The translations under genes and the position numbers were made by a program. Of a DNA stretch of 64,000 bases, positions 52,323 to 61,241 are shown one piece after another. Origin of the DNA: Myxococcales bacterium (GTDB lineage Bacteria > Myxococcota_A > Polyangia > Palsa-1104); contig PNAM01000072.1 in assembly GCA_003170275.1 (NCBI GenBank), positions 15,777-79,776 of the forward strand. The letters run 5' to 3'. The notes under the pieces were generated by a model. The model ran no database searches, was not told where the DNA came from, and saw only the letters and a list, made by a program, of their open reading frames with translations. Position 1 is the stretch's first letter. Each line of letters opens with the position of its first letter.

Positions 52323-52898
52323 CTACTTGGCGGGCGCGGGCGCGGGCGGCGTGGCCGGCTTGCCCTGATCGCCGGTCTTGGCGATCACGCCGCAGCCGAT
52401 GCGGCTGCCGGCGTTGCCGGTCGGCTGCGTGGTGAAGTCGTCGATCTTCTCGTGCACGACGATCGCATGGCCGGTGATGTCGGTCTTGGGATCGCCGCCG
52501 ATCGACCACTTGTCGGTCGACAGCGTGACCTCGCCCTTGCCGTCCTTGCCGACCTTCATGTTGCCGATGTCGCCGAGGTGGTGGTGCTCCTTGTGCCAAT
52601 CGCCGTGCTGATCGGTGAGCGGGTTCCAGTGGCCGCCCGCCTTCTTGGCCTCGGGATCGCTGCAGTCGGCGTTCTCGTGCAGGTGCACCGCGTGCTCGCC
52701 CTCGGGCGCACCGGTGACCTCGACCTTGAGCTTGACGTTCTTGCCTTCCATGGTCGCGGTGAACTTGCCGGCCAGCGTCGAGCCGCTCTTGGCCTCGATC
52801 GGCGCGGTGATCTCCTGCTTGCTCTCCGCCTTCTTGCTCTTGGCGCCTGCAATTCCCCCAGCCAGCACCAGCGATAGTCCGATTACGACGTTTCTCAT
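52323..52898 (-). CDS. sodC: Cu/Zn superoxide dismutase
   Basis: A 191-residue periplasmic SodC with signal peptide (VVIGLSLVLAGGIAGA). Copper and zinc ligands lie in HAVHLHENADC (H72, H74), GGHWNP (H90), the HHHLGDIGN zinc loop and GHAIVVHE (H144, H149). The disulfide is C79-C169. It converts superoxide to peroxide outside the cytoplasm. The tail is Pro/Ala-rich (KPATPPAPAPAK). A strong AGGAG ribosome site precedes the start. Confidence 0.95.
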   Translation of the reverse strand: MRNVVIGLSLVLAGGIAGAKSKKAESKQEITAPIEAKSGSTLAGKFTATMEGKNVKLKVEVTGAPEGEHAVHLHENADCSDPEAKKAGGHWNPLTDQHGDWHKEHHHLGDIGNMKVGKDGKGEVTLSTDKWSIGGDPKTDITGHAIVVHEKIDDFTTQPTGNAGSRIGCGVIAKTGDQGKPATPPAPAPAK

Positions 52899-52914
52899 GG
52901 GTAGTCTCCTTTTT

Positions 52915-53625
52915 TCAGCCTTTGACGCGGATCATGTAGGTAAGCCGCGAAATGTCGCGCAACACCTTCGGCACGCGTTTGAACAGGTTGATCGACGGCG
53001 GCCGCTTCTCGACGATGTGAATGGGAATCTCGGTCACCCGCTTGCCCTCGCGCTCGGCGCGGATGACGAACTCCGAGGCGAACAGATCGCGCGTGAGCTG
53101 GCAGCGCTCGACGGTGCCGGTCAGGCGCTCCTTGCGGAACGCCTTGAGCCCGTGGGTGTCGGTGCCGTGAAAGCCGACCAGCACGCGCAGCATCCCGTTG
53201 ATCACCAGCGTCGCGGTGTGGCGCAGCATCCCGCGCCGATCGTCGGCGCCGGCCATCACCTTGGAGCCGACCACCATGTCGGCCTGGTCGGGCTCGAGCA
53301 CCTCGAGCGCGCGCTGATAGAACTCGGTGTCACACAGATCGATCTCGTCGCACAGCACGTACTCGCCGCGCGCGCGCAGGATGCCCTCTTTCAACGCGCG
53401 GCCGTAGTCCGGCGCGCCCAGCGAGTGGATCGACACCTGCGGGTGCTTGACCGAGAGCTCCTCGCCGATCGCCACGGTGCGATCCTTCGAGCCGTTCTCG
53501 GCGAGCAGGATCTCGTAGCTCCAGCCGAGCTCGTCGAGCCGGGAAATCAGATCGATCACCGCCGAGTGGAGGATGCCCTCTTCGTTGTAGACCGGGATGA
53601 CGATCGAGAGCTTGGGCGTCTTCAT
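52915..53625 (-). CDS. family 2 glycosyltransferase
   Basis: A 236-residue GT2 enzyme: LSIVIPVYNEEGILHSAVIDL (nucleotide-sugar loop), YEILLAENGSKDRT, and VLCDEIDLCDTEF as the DxD-like metal motif. A short C-terminal segment ends YMIRVKG. It transfers a sugar, probably onto a polyprenyl-phosphate or other acceptor (DPM1-like). It overlaps the preceding oxidoreductase by 4 bases. Confidence 0.85.
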   Translation of the reverse strand: MKTPKLSIVIPVYNEEGILHSAVIDLISRLDELGWSYEILLAENGSKDRTVAIGEELSVKHPQVSIHSLGAPDYGRALKEGILRARGEYVLCDEIDLCDTEFYQRALEVLEPDQADMVVGSKVMAGADDRRGMLRHTATLVINGMLRVLVGFHGTDTHGLKAFRKERLTGTVERCQLTRDLFASEFVIRAEREGKRVTEIPIHIVEKRPPSINLFKRVPKVLRDISRLTYMIRVKG

Positions 53626-54929
53626 GCGCTCACGGCCGACAGCTTGGCGGCCACGTCGCGCCCCGCGAGGATGCAGTCTTCCATCGCGTTGTAGGTCCAC
53701 GAGCCGTAGCGGCCGCGCGGAAAGACCTGGTGCGCCTCGAGGTACTTGGTGATCGTCTCCACCGACGCGTAGTAGTGGTCGTCGAACACGACGTACGCGT
53801 ACTTGAGCTCCTTGAGCTCCGCGAACAGCACGTCGTCGGGCGAGTTGATCGCGCCGGCCGCGGCGAGCGCCTGCGCCACGTCGGGCATGATCTCGTCGAC
53901 CTTCGGCAAGGCGCCGCGATCGGACAGCTCGACGTACAGCGATCCGTGCCCTTCGGGCGCCATCGAGGGCACCGCGTTCGAGTAGATTCCCACGCGATAG
54001 AAGGGATACTTCTCTTCGGGCACGTAGATCCAGTGAAAGTCGGCGTTCGGTTTCGTCCGGGTGGCGACGTTCAGGTAGCGCACCGGCGTGCAGCGCAGCC
54101 GGGACGCCGCGTCGACGACCTCTTGCGGCGGATCGACCAGCCGCGCGCACAGCTCGGGCAGCGGGATCGACGCCACCATCGAGCTCCACGGGATCACCTC
54201 GCCGCCGAGCGTGAGCGTCTGCGCGCGAAGATCTATCGCCTCGGGGTTGGCGCCGCACACCACCTCGCCGCCCGACAGCCTGGCCACCAGCGCGCGCGTC
54301 ATGGTCTCGATGCCGCCCTTGGCTGGATACAAGAACGAGATGTTGTAGCCGAGCTCGGGCGGCACGTCACCGACGGCGCCCTTGACCACGTCATCGAGCT
54401 TCGGGATGGGCACGAAGCGCGAGCACCACGCTGAGGTGATCTCGCGCGGATGCACGCCCCACAGCTTGTGGTTGTACGGAATCATGAAGTGCTTGGAGAT
54501 CCCCTCGCCGAACTTCTGCAAACAGAACTCTTCGAAGTTGGCCGGCGGCGAGGTCGGCGGATTCATTTGGGCCTTGATGAACCCGAGCAGGCACTCCGAG
54601 GCAACCTCGGGCGGCAGGCCGTGCAGATTCGCCTGGAAGGGAAAGCGCGTCAGCACGCCGTTGGAAAAGATCCGCGCCTTGCGCGCCACCGGCACCATCT
54701 GGCCGGGCAGCAGCTCCTCGATCAGCGCCTTGGTGTACGGGTCGCGCAGGTGCAGCCAGTGGCCGGTCTTGTCGAAGTGAAAGCCGCGCGTCTCGTCGGT
54801 GCGCGCGTGCCCGCCCAGCCGCTGCTCCTTCTCGAGGAGCAGCCATGGTCGTTTCAGGTGATACGCGGTGGAGATCCCGGTGAGACCTCCGCCGAGGATC
54901 ACCACCCTCGCGTCTTCCAGCGGAGGCAT
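53622..54929 (-). CDS. FAD-dependent oxidoreductase (amine-oxidase/UDP-galactopyranose-mutase-like)
   Basis: A 435-residue flavoprotein. The dinucleotide-binding segment VVILGGGLTGISTAYHL (residues 8-24) is followed by LLLEKEQRLGGHART, and a late GRYGSWTYNAMEDCILAGRDVA closes the FAD fold. This architecture fits protoporphyrinogen-oxidase/UDP-galactopyranose-mutase-like proteins that work with glycosyltransferases. The GT2 gene overlaps it by 4 bases, so both probably build a surface glycan. The start at 54929 precedes the Rossmann motif by only a few residues, as usual. Confidence 0.82.
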   Translation of the reverse strand: MPPLEDARVVILGGGLTGISTAYHLKRPWLLLEKEQRLGGHARTDETRGFHFDKTGHWLHLRDPYTKALIEELLPGQMVPVARKARIFSNGVLTRFPFQANLHGLPPEVASECLLGFIKAQMNPPTSPPANFEEFCLQKFGEGISKHFMIPYNHKLWGVHPREITSAWCSRFVPIPKLDDVVKGAVGDVPPELGYNISFLYPAKGGIETMTRALVARLSGGEVVCGANPEAIDLRAQTLTLGGEVIPWSSMVASIPLPELCARLVDPPQEVVDAASRLRCTPVRYLNVATRTKPNADFHWIYVPEEKYPFYRVGIYSNAVPSMAPEGHGSLYVELSDRGALPKVDEIMPDVAQALAAAGAINSPDDVLFAELKELKYAYVVFDDHYYASVETITKYLEAHQVFPRGRYGSWTYNAMEDCILAGRDVAAKLSAVSA

Positions 54930-55099
54930 GACCGTCGGGTTCGATAACACGGCCGGGTGTGCATTGCAAAGGACTAGCCTGCGGGCGCCTCGACGCGGAC
55001 CGAGGGTCGCGCGCCTCAGATCGCGCGGTCGAACGCGCGGCGGCGCGCGGGTTTGCACTTGGCCCACATGTCGCACTGTCGCGATCGCTGAGGTCACCG

Positions 55100-56122
55100 A
55101 TGCGCGCTTCGATGCTGTTGTCCGTGTTCGTTCTGGTCGCCGGCTGTCTGGGCGACCTGGTCCCGCCCAACAGCGCCGGTCCCAAGATGTCGCCGCACGA
55201 CGGCGGCACGGTCACGCCGGCGCCGGGCGCAGACGCGGGCGGAATCGATCCGCAGTGCGGGCAGCAGACCTTCCCGATCAGCGTCACCAAGACCGAGCCC
55301 AACGTGATGTTGGTGGTCGACGAGTCAGGCTCGATGAGCGACACGGTCACCGGCTCGACGCTCACCAAGTGGGACGCGCTCAAGCAGGCGGTCAAGGGCC
55401 TGCTCTCGAAGTACGACGGTCAGGTCGATTGGGGCCTGTCGATCTTTCCCGCCGTCGGCGCCGCGGACAGCTGCGCGCCGGGCATCATCGACGTGCCGAT
55501 CGCGCCCGGCTCGGGCCCGCTGATCACCGCCAAGCTCGACGGGATCGCCGCCTCGACGCTGACCGGCGCCACCCCGACGCCGGAGTCGCTCAAGAGCGTG
55601 CAGCTCAACGGCAAGCTCAACGATCCCAAGAAGGCCAACTACATCCTGCTGATCACCGACGGGGATCCGACCTGCGCGCCGGCCACCGACGTGACCCCGG
55701 TGATCCAGGCGCTCTATGCGCAGAGCCCGTCGGTGAAGACCTTCGTGGTCGGCGTGGGCGACGTGAACCAATCCAACCCGGCGCTCCTCAACGAGTGGGC
55801 CGACGCGGGCCACACCGCGCGCACGGGCGCGACCAGGTACTACGACGCCAACGATCTGAGCGGGCTGCAGGGCGCGTTCGCCACCATCGTCGGCAACATC
55901 GCGTCGTGCAACTACGCGCTCGGCAAGCTGCCGGACGACCCGTCGCTGGTGACCGCGTATCTCGACGGCAAGGTGGTGCCGATCGATCCGGTCAACGGCG
56001 CGACCTACGACGCGATGTCCAACTCGATCACCTTCCACGGCACCACCTGCGACGCGATCAAGTCGGGCGCGTCGAGCAAGGTCGACATCGTCTACGGTTG
56101 CAAGTCGCCGACGATTTCGTAA
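55100..56122 (+). CDS. von Willebrand factor A domain lipoprotein, copy 1
   Basis: A 340-residue lipoprotein (lipobox VAGC at residue 16; GAGG site upstream). A linker precedes a VWA domain with the MIDAS motif DESGSMS, LITDGDPTC and FVVGVGDV. The C-terminal region (SCNYALGKLPDDPSLVTAYLDGKVVP...FHGTTCDAIKSGASSKVDIVYGC) repeats in the next gene. VWA domains mediate metal-dependent protein binding. It is a tandem paralogue of the gene at 56265-57329; the second copy carries a longer Gly-rich linker. Confidence 0.85.
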   Translation: MRASMLLSVFVLVAGCLGDLVPPNSAGPKMSPHDGGTVTPAPGADAGGIDPQCGQQTFPISVTKTEPNVMLVVDESGSMSDTVTGSTLTKWDALKQAVKGLLSKYDGQVDWGLSIFPAVGAADSCAPGIIDVPIAPGSGPLITAKLDGIAASTLTGATPTPESLKSVQLNGKLNDPKKANYILLITDGDPTCAPATDVTPVIQALYAQSPSVKTFVVGVGDVNQSNPALLNEWADAGHTARTGATRYYDANDLSGLQGAFATIVGNIASCNYALGKLPDDPSLVTAYLDGKVVPIDPVNGATYDAMSNSITFHGTTCDAIKSGASSKVDIVYGCKSPTIS

Positions 56123-56142
56123 GCGGGATTGTAAGGAGCCCC

Positions 56143-56181
56143 CTGGGGGTAAGAGGCCTTGATAGGGCCCTGAACCCCCAG
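56143..56181. repeat. inverted repeat between the two VWA genes
   Basis: CTGGGGGT (56143-56150) and ACCCCCAG (56174-56181) are perfect inverted repeats 23 bases apart, with GGCC pairs inside the loop. They could form a stable hairpin after the first VWA gene. No U-run follows, so it is not a typical intrinsic terminator; it could act as a transcript end stabiliser or protein site. Confidence 0.4.
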
Positions 56182-56264
56182 TCTGCGAGGGTCGAATTCA
56201 CGTAATTTCAGTTGGTTGACAGATGGCCCGACAGTCGCAGTAGAGCGCTGTCGAGGAGTCAACC

Positions 56265-57329
56265 ATGCGCAAGCAGTTGCTGGTTTCGTTGGTGTTCGTC
56301 CTCGGCGGATGCCTCGGGGACCCTTCGATGACCGGTGGGGGCAACGGCCCCGGGGGAAGCGGCGGCGCTGGCGGCGGCGGCGGGACCGGGGGCAACCCCG
56401 ACAGCCCCGGCGGAGGCGGCACCGGGACCGGCGGCGGGGTGCCGATGGGAGCCTGCGGTCAGGCCACCTTTCCGGTCAACCTGAACAAGACGGCGCCCAA
56501 CGTGATGTTGGTGGTCGACGAGTCCGGCTCCATGAAGGAGCAGGTCCCGGGCAGCAACATGAGTAAGTGGCAGTCGCTGCAGGCCGCGGTGCACACGCTG
56601 CTCGGCAAGTATGACGGCTCGGCGCAGTGGGGCCTGTCGATCTTCCCGAAGGCGGGCGGCGGCGGCAACAGCTGCACGCCGGGTGGCGTCGACATTCCGG
56701 TCGCGCCCAACACCGCGACGCAGATCTTGGGGATGCTCGACGGGCTCACCGATCAGACCATCGGCGGCAACACGCCGACCGATCAGACCTTGCAGGCGGT
56801 GCTGAGCTCGGGCTCGCTGCACGATCCGTCGCACAACAACTACGTGCTGCTGATGACCGACGGCCTGCCGAACTGCGGCTCCGACGGCAACGGCGTACAG
56901 TCGACGATCGGCAAGCTGTACGCGACCGTGCCGTCGGTGCGCACCTACGTGGTCGGCATCGGCGACGGCACCCAGTCGGATCCGACCACGCTCGACGGCT
57001 GGGCGACCGCGGGCCACACCGCACGCCCCACCTCGCCGCTGTACTACCAGGCGAACAACGTGATGGACCTGACCAACGCGTTCGCCGACATCCTGGCGGG
57101 CGTGGCCTCCTGCACCTACCAGCTCGGCTCGACCCCGACCGATCCGACCCTCTTGGTCGGCTACATCGACGGCACCGCCGTCTCCTCGAACGACCCCACC
57201 AACGGCATGACCTACGACGCCGGCTCCACCTCGGTCACCTTCCACGGCACCGCCTGCGACAAGATCAAGAGCGGCGCCGCCACCAAAGTCGACGTCCTCT
57301 ACGGCTGCCCCTCCCCCCCCATCCAGTAA
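56265..57329 (+). CDS. von Willebrand factor A domain lipoprotein, copy 2
   Basis: A 354-residue lipoprotein (lipobox LGGC; Gly/Asn-rich linker to about residue 60). It holds a VWA domain with MIDAS motif DESGSMK, LLMTDGLPNC and YVVGIGDGTQ. The same C-terminal segment as in copy 1 follows (SCTYQLGSTPTDPTLLVGYIDG...FHGTACDKIKSGAATKVDVLYGC). Tandem duplication is clear over the full length. A GAGGAG ribosome site lies before the ATG; TTGACA at 56216-56221 may be a -35, with no strong -10. Confidence 0.85.
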   Translation: MRKQLLVSLVFVLGGCLGDPSMTGGGNGPGGSGGAGGGGGTGGNPDSPGGGGTGTGGGVPMGACGQATFPVNLNKTAPNVMLVVDESGSMKEQVPGSNMSKWQSLQAAVHTLLGKYDGSAQWGLSIFPKAGGGGNSCTPGGVDIPVAPNTATQILGMLDGLTDQTIGGNTPTDQTLQAVLSSGSLHDPSHNNYVLLMTDGLPNCGSDGNGVQSTIGKLYATVPSVRTYVVGIGDGTQSDPTTLDGWATAGHTARPTSPLYYQANNVMDLTNAFADILAGVASCTYQLGSTPTDPTLLVGYIDGTAVSSNDPTNGMTYDAGSTSVTFHGTACDKIKSGAATKVDVLYGCPSPPIQ

Positions 57330-57351
57330 CCCCTCCTCGCGCGGGCCTGGG

Positions 57352-58776
57352 TCAGAGCTCGAGGTGGGCGCGGAGGGAGAAGACCCAGACCGGGCCGCGG
57401 TCCTGGTTGTAGCCGGGGTTGTCGACGAATTGGATGTCGCCGGCGGCGAAGGCGCCGCGCCAGATGTGCACGTTGTAGTAGAGCTCGACGATGTTTTCGC
57501 GGCCGTAGTTGAGGTAGCCGGAGGGGCGTCGCGTGCAGGTGGGGTCGGTGAACAGGCAGGCGTCGCCGAGGAGGAAGCCGTGGCCGCCCAGGCGCAGGTA
57601 CTCGCGGTTCACGTCGGAGATTCCGTTGGTGACGAAGGCCAGGCCGATCTTGTCGAACGGCCGCCGCCAGATCTTGCCCGCCAGATCGAAGCCGATCTCG
57701 AAGGTGTCGTTGACCTCGGTGTAGGCGAACGATTCGTTGCGCCCATCGTTCCAGCCGCCGCGGGCGAACGCGCGCGCGATGCCGCCCAGCTCCTGAAACA
57801 CGTTCAGCCCGAAGCCGAACTTGCTGGCACCCACGTGGCGATGCATCGTGATATCGGGCTGAGCGGTGGGATCCTTCAGGTACGCGTCGATCGCTTCCTG
57901 GTAGCTGCCCATGTTGGCGAAGTTCTCGTACCCGAGGACGCGCAGCGTGCCGGCCCAGCCCGGCTTGCGGCAGTACTTGATCTCGACCTCGAGCTGCTCG
58001 GAGTGGCTCTTGGTGAGATCGAAGTCGATGTCGATGCCGTTGGCGACCTTGGGCAGCATCAGCTCGCCGAAGCGCGCCTCGATGAACGGCCCCTGATACT
58101 CGACGATCAGCCCGTAGGTGTAGCCGCGCGTGTCGGCCGCGTAGTCGTACGCGCCGTTGTTGTCGACCGTCCAGTTCATGAACTGGAGGTGGCTGTCCGA
58201 GCCGGCCGGATTGATGTCGAACAGATCGGCGGTGGACATCTTGCCCAGCCGCAGCTCGAGCCGGTGGCGCGGCACCATGGCGAACGTCGAGATGGGACCG
58301 CGATCGTCGTTGGGCTCCCAGATGCTCGACAGCGGGATCATCTGGTGGATCTCGAAGCGCGCGACGTAGGGCTCGTTCGAGAGCGTGGGATTGCGCACCA
58401 CGTCGAGGTTGGTGAAGCCGGCGATGCCCAGCGCACCCGACAGCCCGCCGCCGACCGCCATCTCCGCGTCGAGGATGATCTCGGTCGTGCGGTGCGGGCG
58501 ATAGGCGGAGAACACCGTCAACAGCCCCGAGATCGCCACCTCGCCGCCCGGGTGCAAGCTGTTGGTGCCGGTGTACGGCGCGCCGAACGACGGATGGGCC
58601 TGGAAGATCGAGTTCACCTCGGCGCCTGCCCAGAACGGATCGGTGCGGCCGTGATCGATGAAGGTGGTGCTGGTGCCCGGCGGCTGCGCGGTCTCCGGCG
58701 ATTCCGGATTCTTCGCCCACGCGGGAACGGCCAGCGCCGCGAGCGCAATCACCAGCGTCGGGCGGAGGAGGCGCAT
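57352..58776 (-). CDS. outer-membrane carbohydrate-porin-like barrel
   Basis: A 474-residue exported protein (signal peptide ending PAWA). Long alternating strands suit a 16-strand barrel (for example TTEIILDAEMAVGGGLSGALGIAGF and QLEVEIKYCRKPGWAGTLRVLGYENF), with C-terminal FSLRAHLEL. GRENIVELYYNVHIWRGAFAAGDIQFVDNPGYNQDRGPVWVF resembles OprB-type carbohydrate porins, including the late NPGYNxDRGP segment. It is last in a five-gene operon, 5 bases after tlpA. Confidence 0.8.
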   Translation of the reverse strand: MRLLRPTLVIALAALAVPAWAKNPESPETAQPPGTSTTFIDHGRTDPFWAGAEVNSIFQAHPSFGAPYTGTNSLHPGGEVAISGLLTVFSAYRPHRTTEIILDAEMAVGGGLSGALGIAGFTNLDVVRNPTLSNEPYVARFEIHQMIPLSSIWEPNDDRGPISTFAMVPRHRLELRLGKMSTADLFDINPAGSDSHLQFMNWTVDNNGAYDYAADTRGYTYGLIVEYQGPFIEARFGELMLPKVANGIDIDFDLTKSHSEQLEVEIKYCRKPGWAGTLRVLGYENFANMGSYQEAIDAYLKDPTAQPDITMHRHVGASKFGFGLNVFQELGGIARAFARGGWNDGRNESFAYTEVNDTFEIGFDLAGKIWRRPFDKIGLAFVTNGISDVNREYLRLGGHGFLLGDACLFTDPTCTRRPSGYLNYGRENIVELYYNVHIWRGAFAAGDIQFVDNPGYNQDRGPVWVFSLRAHLEL

Positions 58777-58781
58777 GGGGG

Positions 58782-59291
58782 CTAGCGATGCGCGACGGGG
58801 AGGTCGAGGGCGCGTCGAAAGGCGGCGAGCGCGTCTTCGTCGAGCGCGCCGCCGACATAGGTGACGTTGCCAGTCCGATCGATCACCAGCGTGGCGGGGA
58901 CGCGCTTCTGGCCGAGCGCGTCGGCGAAGTGGAACTCCTCGTCGACCAGCTGCGGGTAGCGCAAGGCGTGGCGCTTGAGGAACTCGGCGACCGTCTGGCG
59001 CGGCTCACCGACGGCGACCGCGAGGACCACCGCGCCGCGCGCGCCGGCGCGATCGGCCAGGCGCGACAGCGCGTCGAACTCGGCGGCGCACGCCTGGCAC
59101 CAGGTGGCCCACAAGCTGACCACCGCGACCCTACCGTTGAGCGTCGCCGCCAGGCCGGTGCGCTGGCCCTCGAGCGTGGTGAGCTCGACCGGCGGCAGCG
59201 AGAACGCAGCCGGCGCCGCGACCCTTGCAGGCGCGGCGGCGCACCCTGCGGCGAGCGCGAGCACCATCAAAAGCGGAATCCTAACGAACAC
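58782..59291 (-). CDS. TlpA/ResA-like thioredoxin-fold lipoprotein
   Basis: A 169-residue lipoprotein (lipobox AAGC17) with a TlpA/ResA-type redoxin domain. The active site is WATWCQACAAEF (C65, C68) and the cis-Pro loop is KRVPATLVIDRTG. It probably reduces or isomerises disulfides or delivers electrons outside the inner membrane. The start overlaps the DUF3570 stop region by 25 bases. TlpA-like proteins are frequently encoded with DUF3570 and DUF4266 genes. Confidence 0.87.
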   Translation of the reverse strand: MFVRIPLLMVLALAAGCAAAPARVAAPAAFSLPPVELTTLEGQRTGLAATLNGRVAVVSLWATWCQACAAEFDALSRLADRAGARGAVVLAVAVGEPRQTVAEFLKRHALRYPQLVDEEFHFADALGQKRVPATLVIDRTGNVTYVGGALDEDALAAFRRALDLPVAHR

Positions 59292-60454
59292 GTGTAGATG
59301 TTAGCACGCAGGTCATTGGTGCGAACATAGCGCTCGTATCCAAAATCGACGTGAAGCTCGCGCACGAAGCGGGTGAGCCCGAGGTCGACCGCGCCCAACA
59401 CGCCGAAGGTCTGCGCGCTGAACAGCGCCAGATCGCTGTCGGCCGTCCGCTCGGTCGAGTTCACCGGCGCGCTCAGCGTCCAGAAGCTGGCGGCGGTCTG
59501 CGTGTAGTAGCGATAGTTCAAGCGCAGGTACGCAAGCCGCGTGATGTGCTGATAGAGCTGCACCTCGAGCGTGTGCGCCTCGATTCCCCAGTTGTCGACG
59601 TAGAAGCGATAGAAGCCCTTGACCGCGCCGTTCCACGGGAGCGCCTGCGCCAGGCGCGCGACGAACGCGTGGCGATGCCTGAGGCCCGGCAGATACTCGC
59701 GGCCGAGCTCGCCCGATGCGAGCGGCACCGCGTTCCAGGTGTTGGAGAGCTCGCCGATCTGCACTGTGGCGCCGTACTCGAGGTGGCCGACGGTGGTCGG
59801 GGAGAGCAGCTGGGTGACCGAGAGGTTTCCGTTGGTCGACGAGCGATACGCGCGGCCCAGGCGCGTGCCGAAGATGTTGAAGCGATCGAGCCAGTCGAAC
59901 ACCTGGTTCACGCTGTAGGCGATGGTGGTGTTGCCGTCGGCGAACGAGCGGTTGCCGCCGACGCCCAGCAGCCAGGAGCGGAACGGCTCCTCGAGGTGGA
60001 AGGAGAAGTGCAGGAACACGTCCTGCACGGGGCTCGAGTGATAGGTGCTGGTCAGATCGATCGACCCGGCCTCGTTCTGGTGCGAGGCCTGCGACACCGC
60101 GTCGGGGGGCGGCCAACCGTTGATCGCATCGGGCGACGCGGCGGTGATCACGTCGAGCGGGATCCACAGCCGATGCGTGAATTTCCCCTGCTGCGCGATG
60201 ATCTCGATCTGCGCCTGCTCGATGTCGGCGTCTTCGAGCCCAGGCGTCGACACGCTCGCGCGATCGGCCTGCGACTGATAGCCGCGTCCGGTCTGATCGA
60301 AGTGGGTGAAGCGCGCGCGCATCGACTCGATGTGGAACGGGCGCGGCTCGCCGAAGATGTCGCTCGCCGCGAGCGAAGGCTCGTCGGCGCGCGCGACCCC
60401 CGCCAGCAAGACCGCGAGCAACAGCGCAGCGCGGGCGATCACTGACAGCCGCAC
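59267..60454 (-). CDS. DUF3570 family outer-membrane protein
   Basis: A 395-residue exported protein (signal peptide ending GVARA) with many amphipathic strands and a terminal SLGFRF as in barrels. FDQTGRGYQSQADRASVSTPGLEDADIEQAQIEII, RFYVDNWGIEAHTLEVQLYQ and RYYTQTAASFW are characteristic of DUF3570 proteins. The family occurs with DUF4266 and often ApbE flavin transferases. The GTG start lies 16 bases inside the DUF4266 gene. The exact role is unknown. Confidence 0.82.
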   Translation of the reverse strand: MRLSVIARAALLLAVLLAGVARADEPSLAASDIFGEPRPFHIESMRARFTHFDQTGRGYQSQADRASVSTPGLEDADIEQAQIEIIAQQGKFTHRLWIPLDVITAASPDAINGWPPPDAVSQASHQNEAGSIDLTSTYHSSPVQDVFLHFSFHLEEPFRSWLLGVGGNRSFADGNTTIAYSVNQVFDWLDRFNIFGTRLGRAYRSSTNGNLSVTQLLSPTTVGHLEYGATVQIGELSNTWNAVPLASGELGREYLPGLRHRHAFVARLAQALPWNGAVKGFYRFYVDNWGIEAHTLEVQLYQHITRLAYLRLNYRYYTQTAASFWTLSAPVNSTERTADSDLALFSAQTFGVLGAVDLGLTRFVRELHVDFGYERYVRTNDLRANIYTCSLGFRF

Positions 60455-60645
60455 CCTCCACCCGCCGGGACGCCGTCGCCACCCGCCGCGCCTTCGCGCG
60501 TCGAGTAGAACTTGGATCGCTTGTGCGCCTCGAGCGAATCCTCCTCGAAGGACATGATCGGATCGGCCAGCCTGGCGCGGCGGTTCTGCGGCACGATCGC
60601 GCAGCCCGAGAGCGCCAGCGCAAAGATCAGGAGCAGGCGTTTCAT
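60439..60645 (-). CDS. DUF4266 small lipoprotein
   Basis: A 68-residue lipoprotein: MKRLLLIFALALSGC lipobox, then VPQNRRARLADPIMSFEEDSLEAHKRSKFYSTREGAAGG and a terminal Gly-rich GGGCGCQ. These match the short DUF4266 family, whose C-terminal Gly-Cys cluster may bind metal or a cofactor. A GGAGG site precedes the start. It overlaps DUF3570 by 16 bases and the upstream membrane gene by 4. Confidence 0.85.
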   Translation of the reverse strand: MKRLLLIFALALSGCAIVPQNRRARLADPIMSFEEDSLEAHKRSKFYSTREGAAGGDGVPAGGGCGCQ

Positions 60646-61193
60646 AACGTACCTCCGATGCTCAGGCCGATCTGATCGCGGCCAAAGGTTGGGACCACCG
60701 CGACGTGTGTCTTGCGCGCGCGGTCTTTGATCATCAGGCTGTCGACCAGGCCGATGCCGGTGGCCACGATCTCGAGCGCGAGCGCCGCGCCGAACGCGAT
60801 GCGCGGCGGTGGCGCGCCCTCGTCGAGCAGGTTGGGCGTCCCCTCGAGCAGGCCGATGGCGACCGCGGCGCAGGCGAGCGGCGCGGCGGCGAAGATCGCG
60901 GCGCGCTTCCACTCGCGTGAGATCAGGTGCGAGACGATCGGTGCGAGCGCCAGCCCGGCGATGATGAGGTGCACGCCGATGCGCTTCGGTGAGTCGTCAT
61001 TTTCGCCGGCCGTCGCCAGCACGGAGCCGCCCACGGCGAGCGGCACGATCGCGGTGGCAAAGCCCGCCGCCACCGACCAGAACAGCGGCGGATCGGGATC
61101 GACTTTCGGTGGGGTTGGATCGAAGAGCGGATTGGCCCACGCGCGCGCCGGCACGAGCGCGAGGAGCACAACGACAGCGACGAGCCGGCGCAT
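60642..61193 (-). CDS. small membrane protein heading the DUF4266 operon
   Basis: A 183-residue protein with a signal peptide (ending RAWA) and four further hydrophobic segments, such as VAAGFATAIVPLAVGGSVLATA and ALAPIVSHLI. A soluble C-terminal part ends GRDQIGLSIGGTL. It is a predicted multi-pass membrane protein of unknown function. It overlaps DUF4266 by 4 bases, so it starts the five-gene operon ending in the porin. Confidence 0.68.
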   Translation of the reverse strand: MRRLVAVVVLLALVPARAWANPLFDPTPPKVDPDPPLFWSVAAGFATAIVPLAVGGSVLATAGENDDSPKRIGVHLIIAGLALAPIVSHLISREWKRAAIFAAAPLACAAVAIGLLEGTPNLLDEGAPPPRIAFGAALALEIVATGIGLVDSLMIKDRARKTHVAVVPTFGRDQIGLSIGGTL

Positions 61194-61241
61194 TTCGCCG
61201 GAGATGTTGGTACGAGCGTCAGCAGCGAGTCAAGCGAGTGA

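Noticed and set aside
54959-55099. An upstream start for the first VWA gene
   Set aside because: The extra 47 residues are Arg-rich non-conserved sequence before the lipoprotein signal. The ATG at 55100 has a ribosome site.
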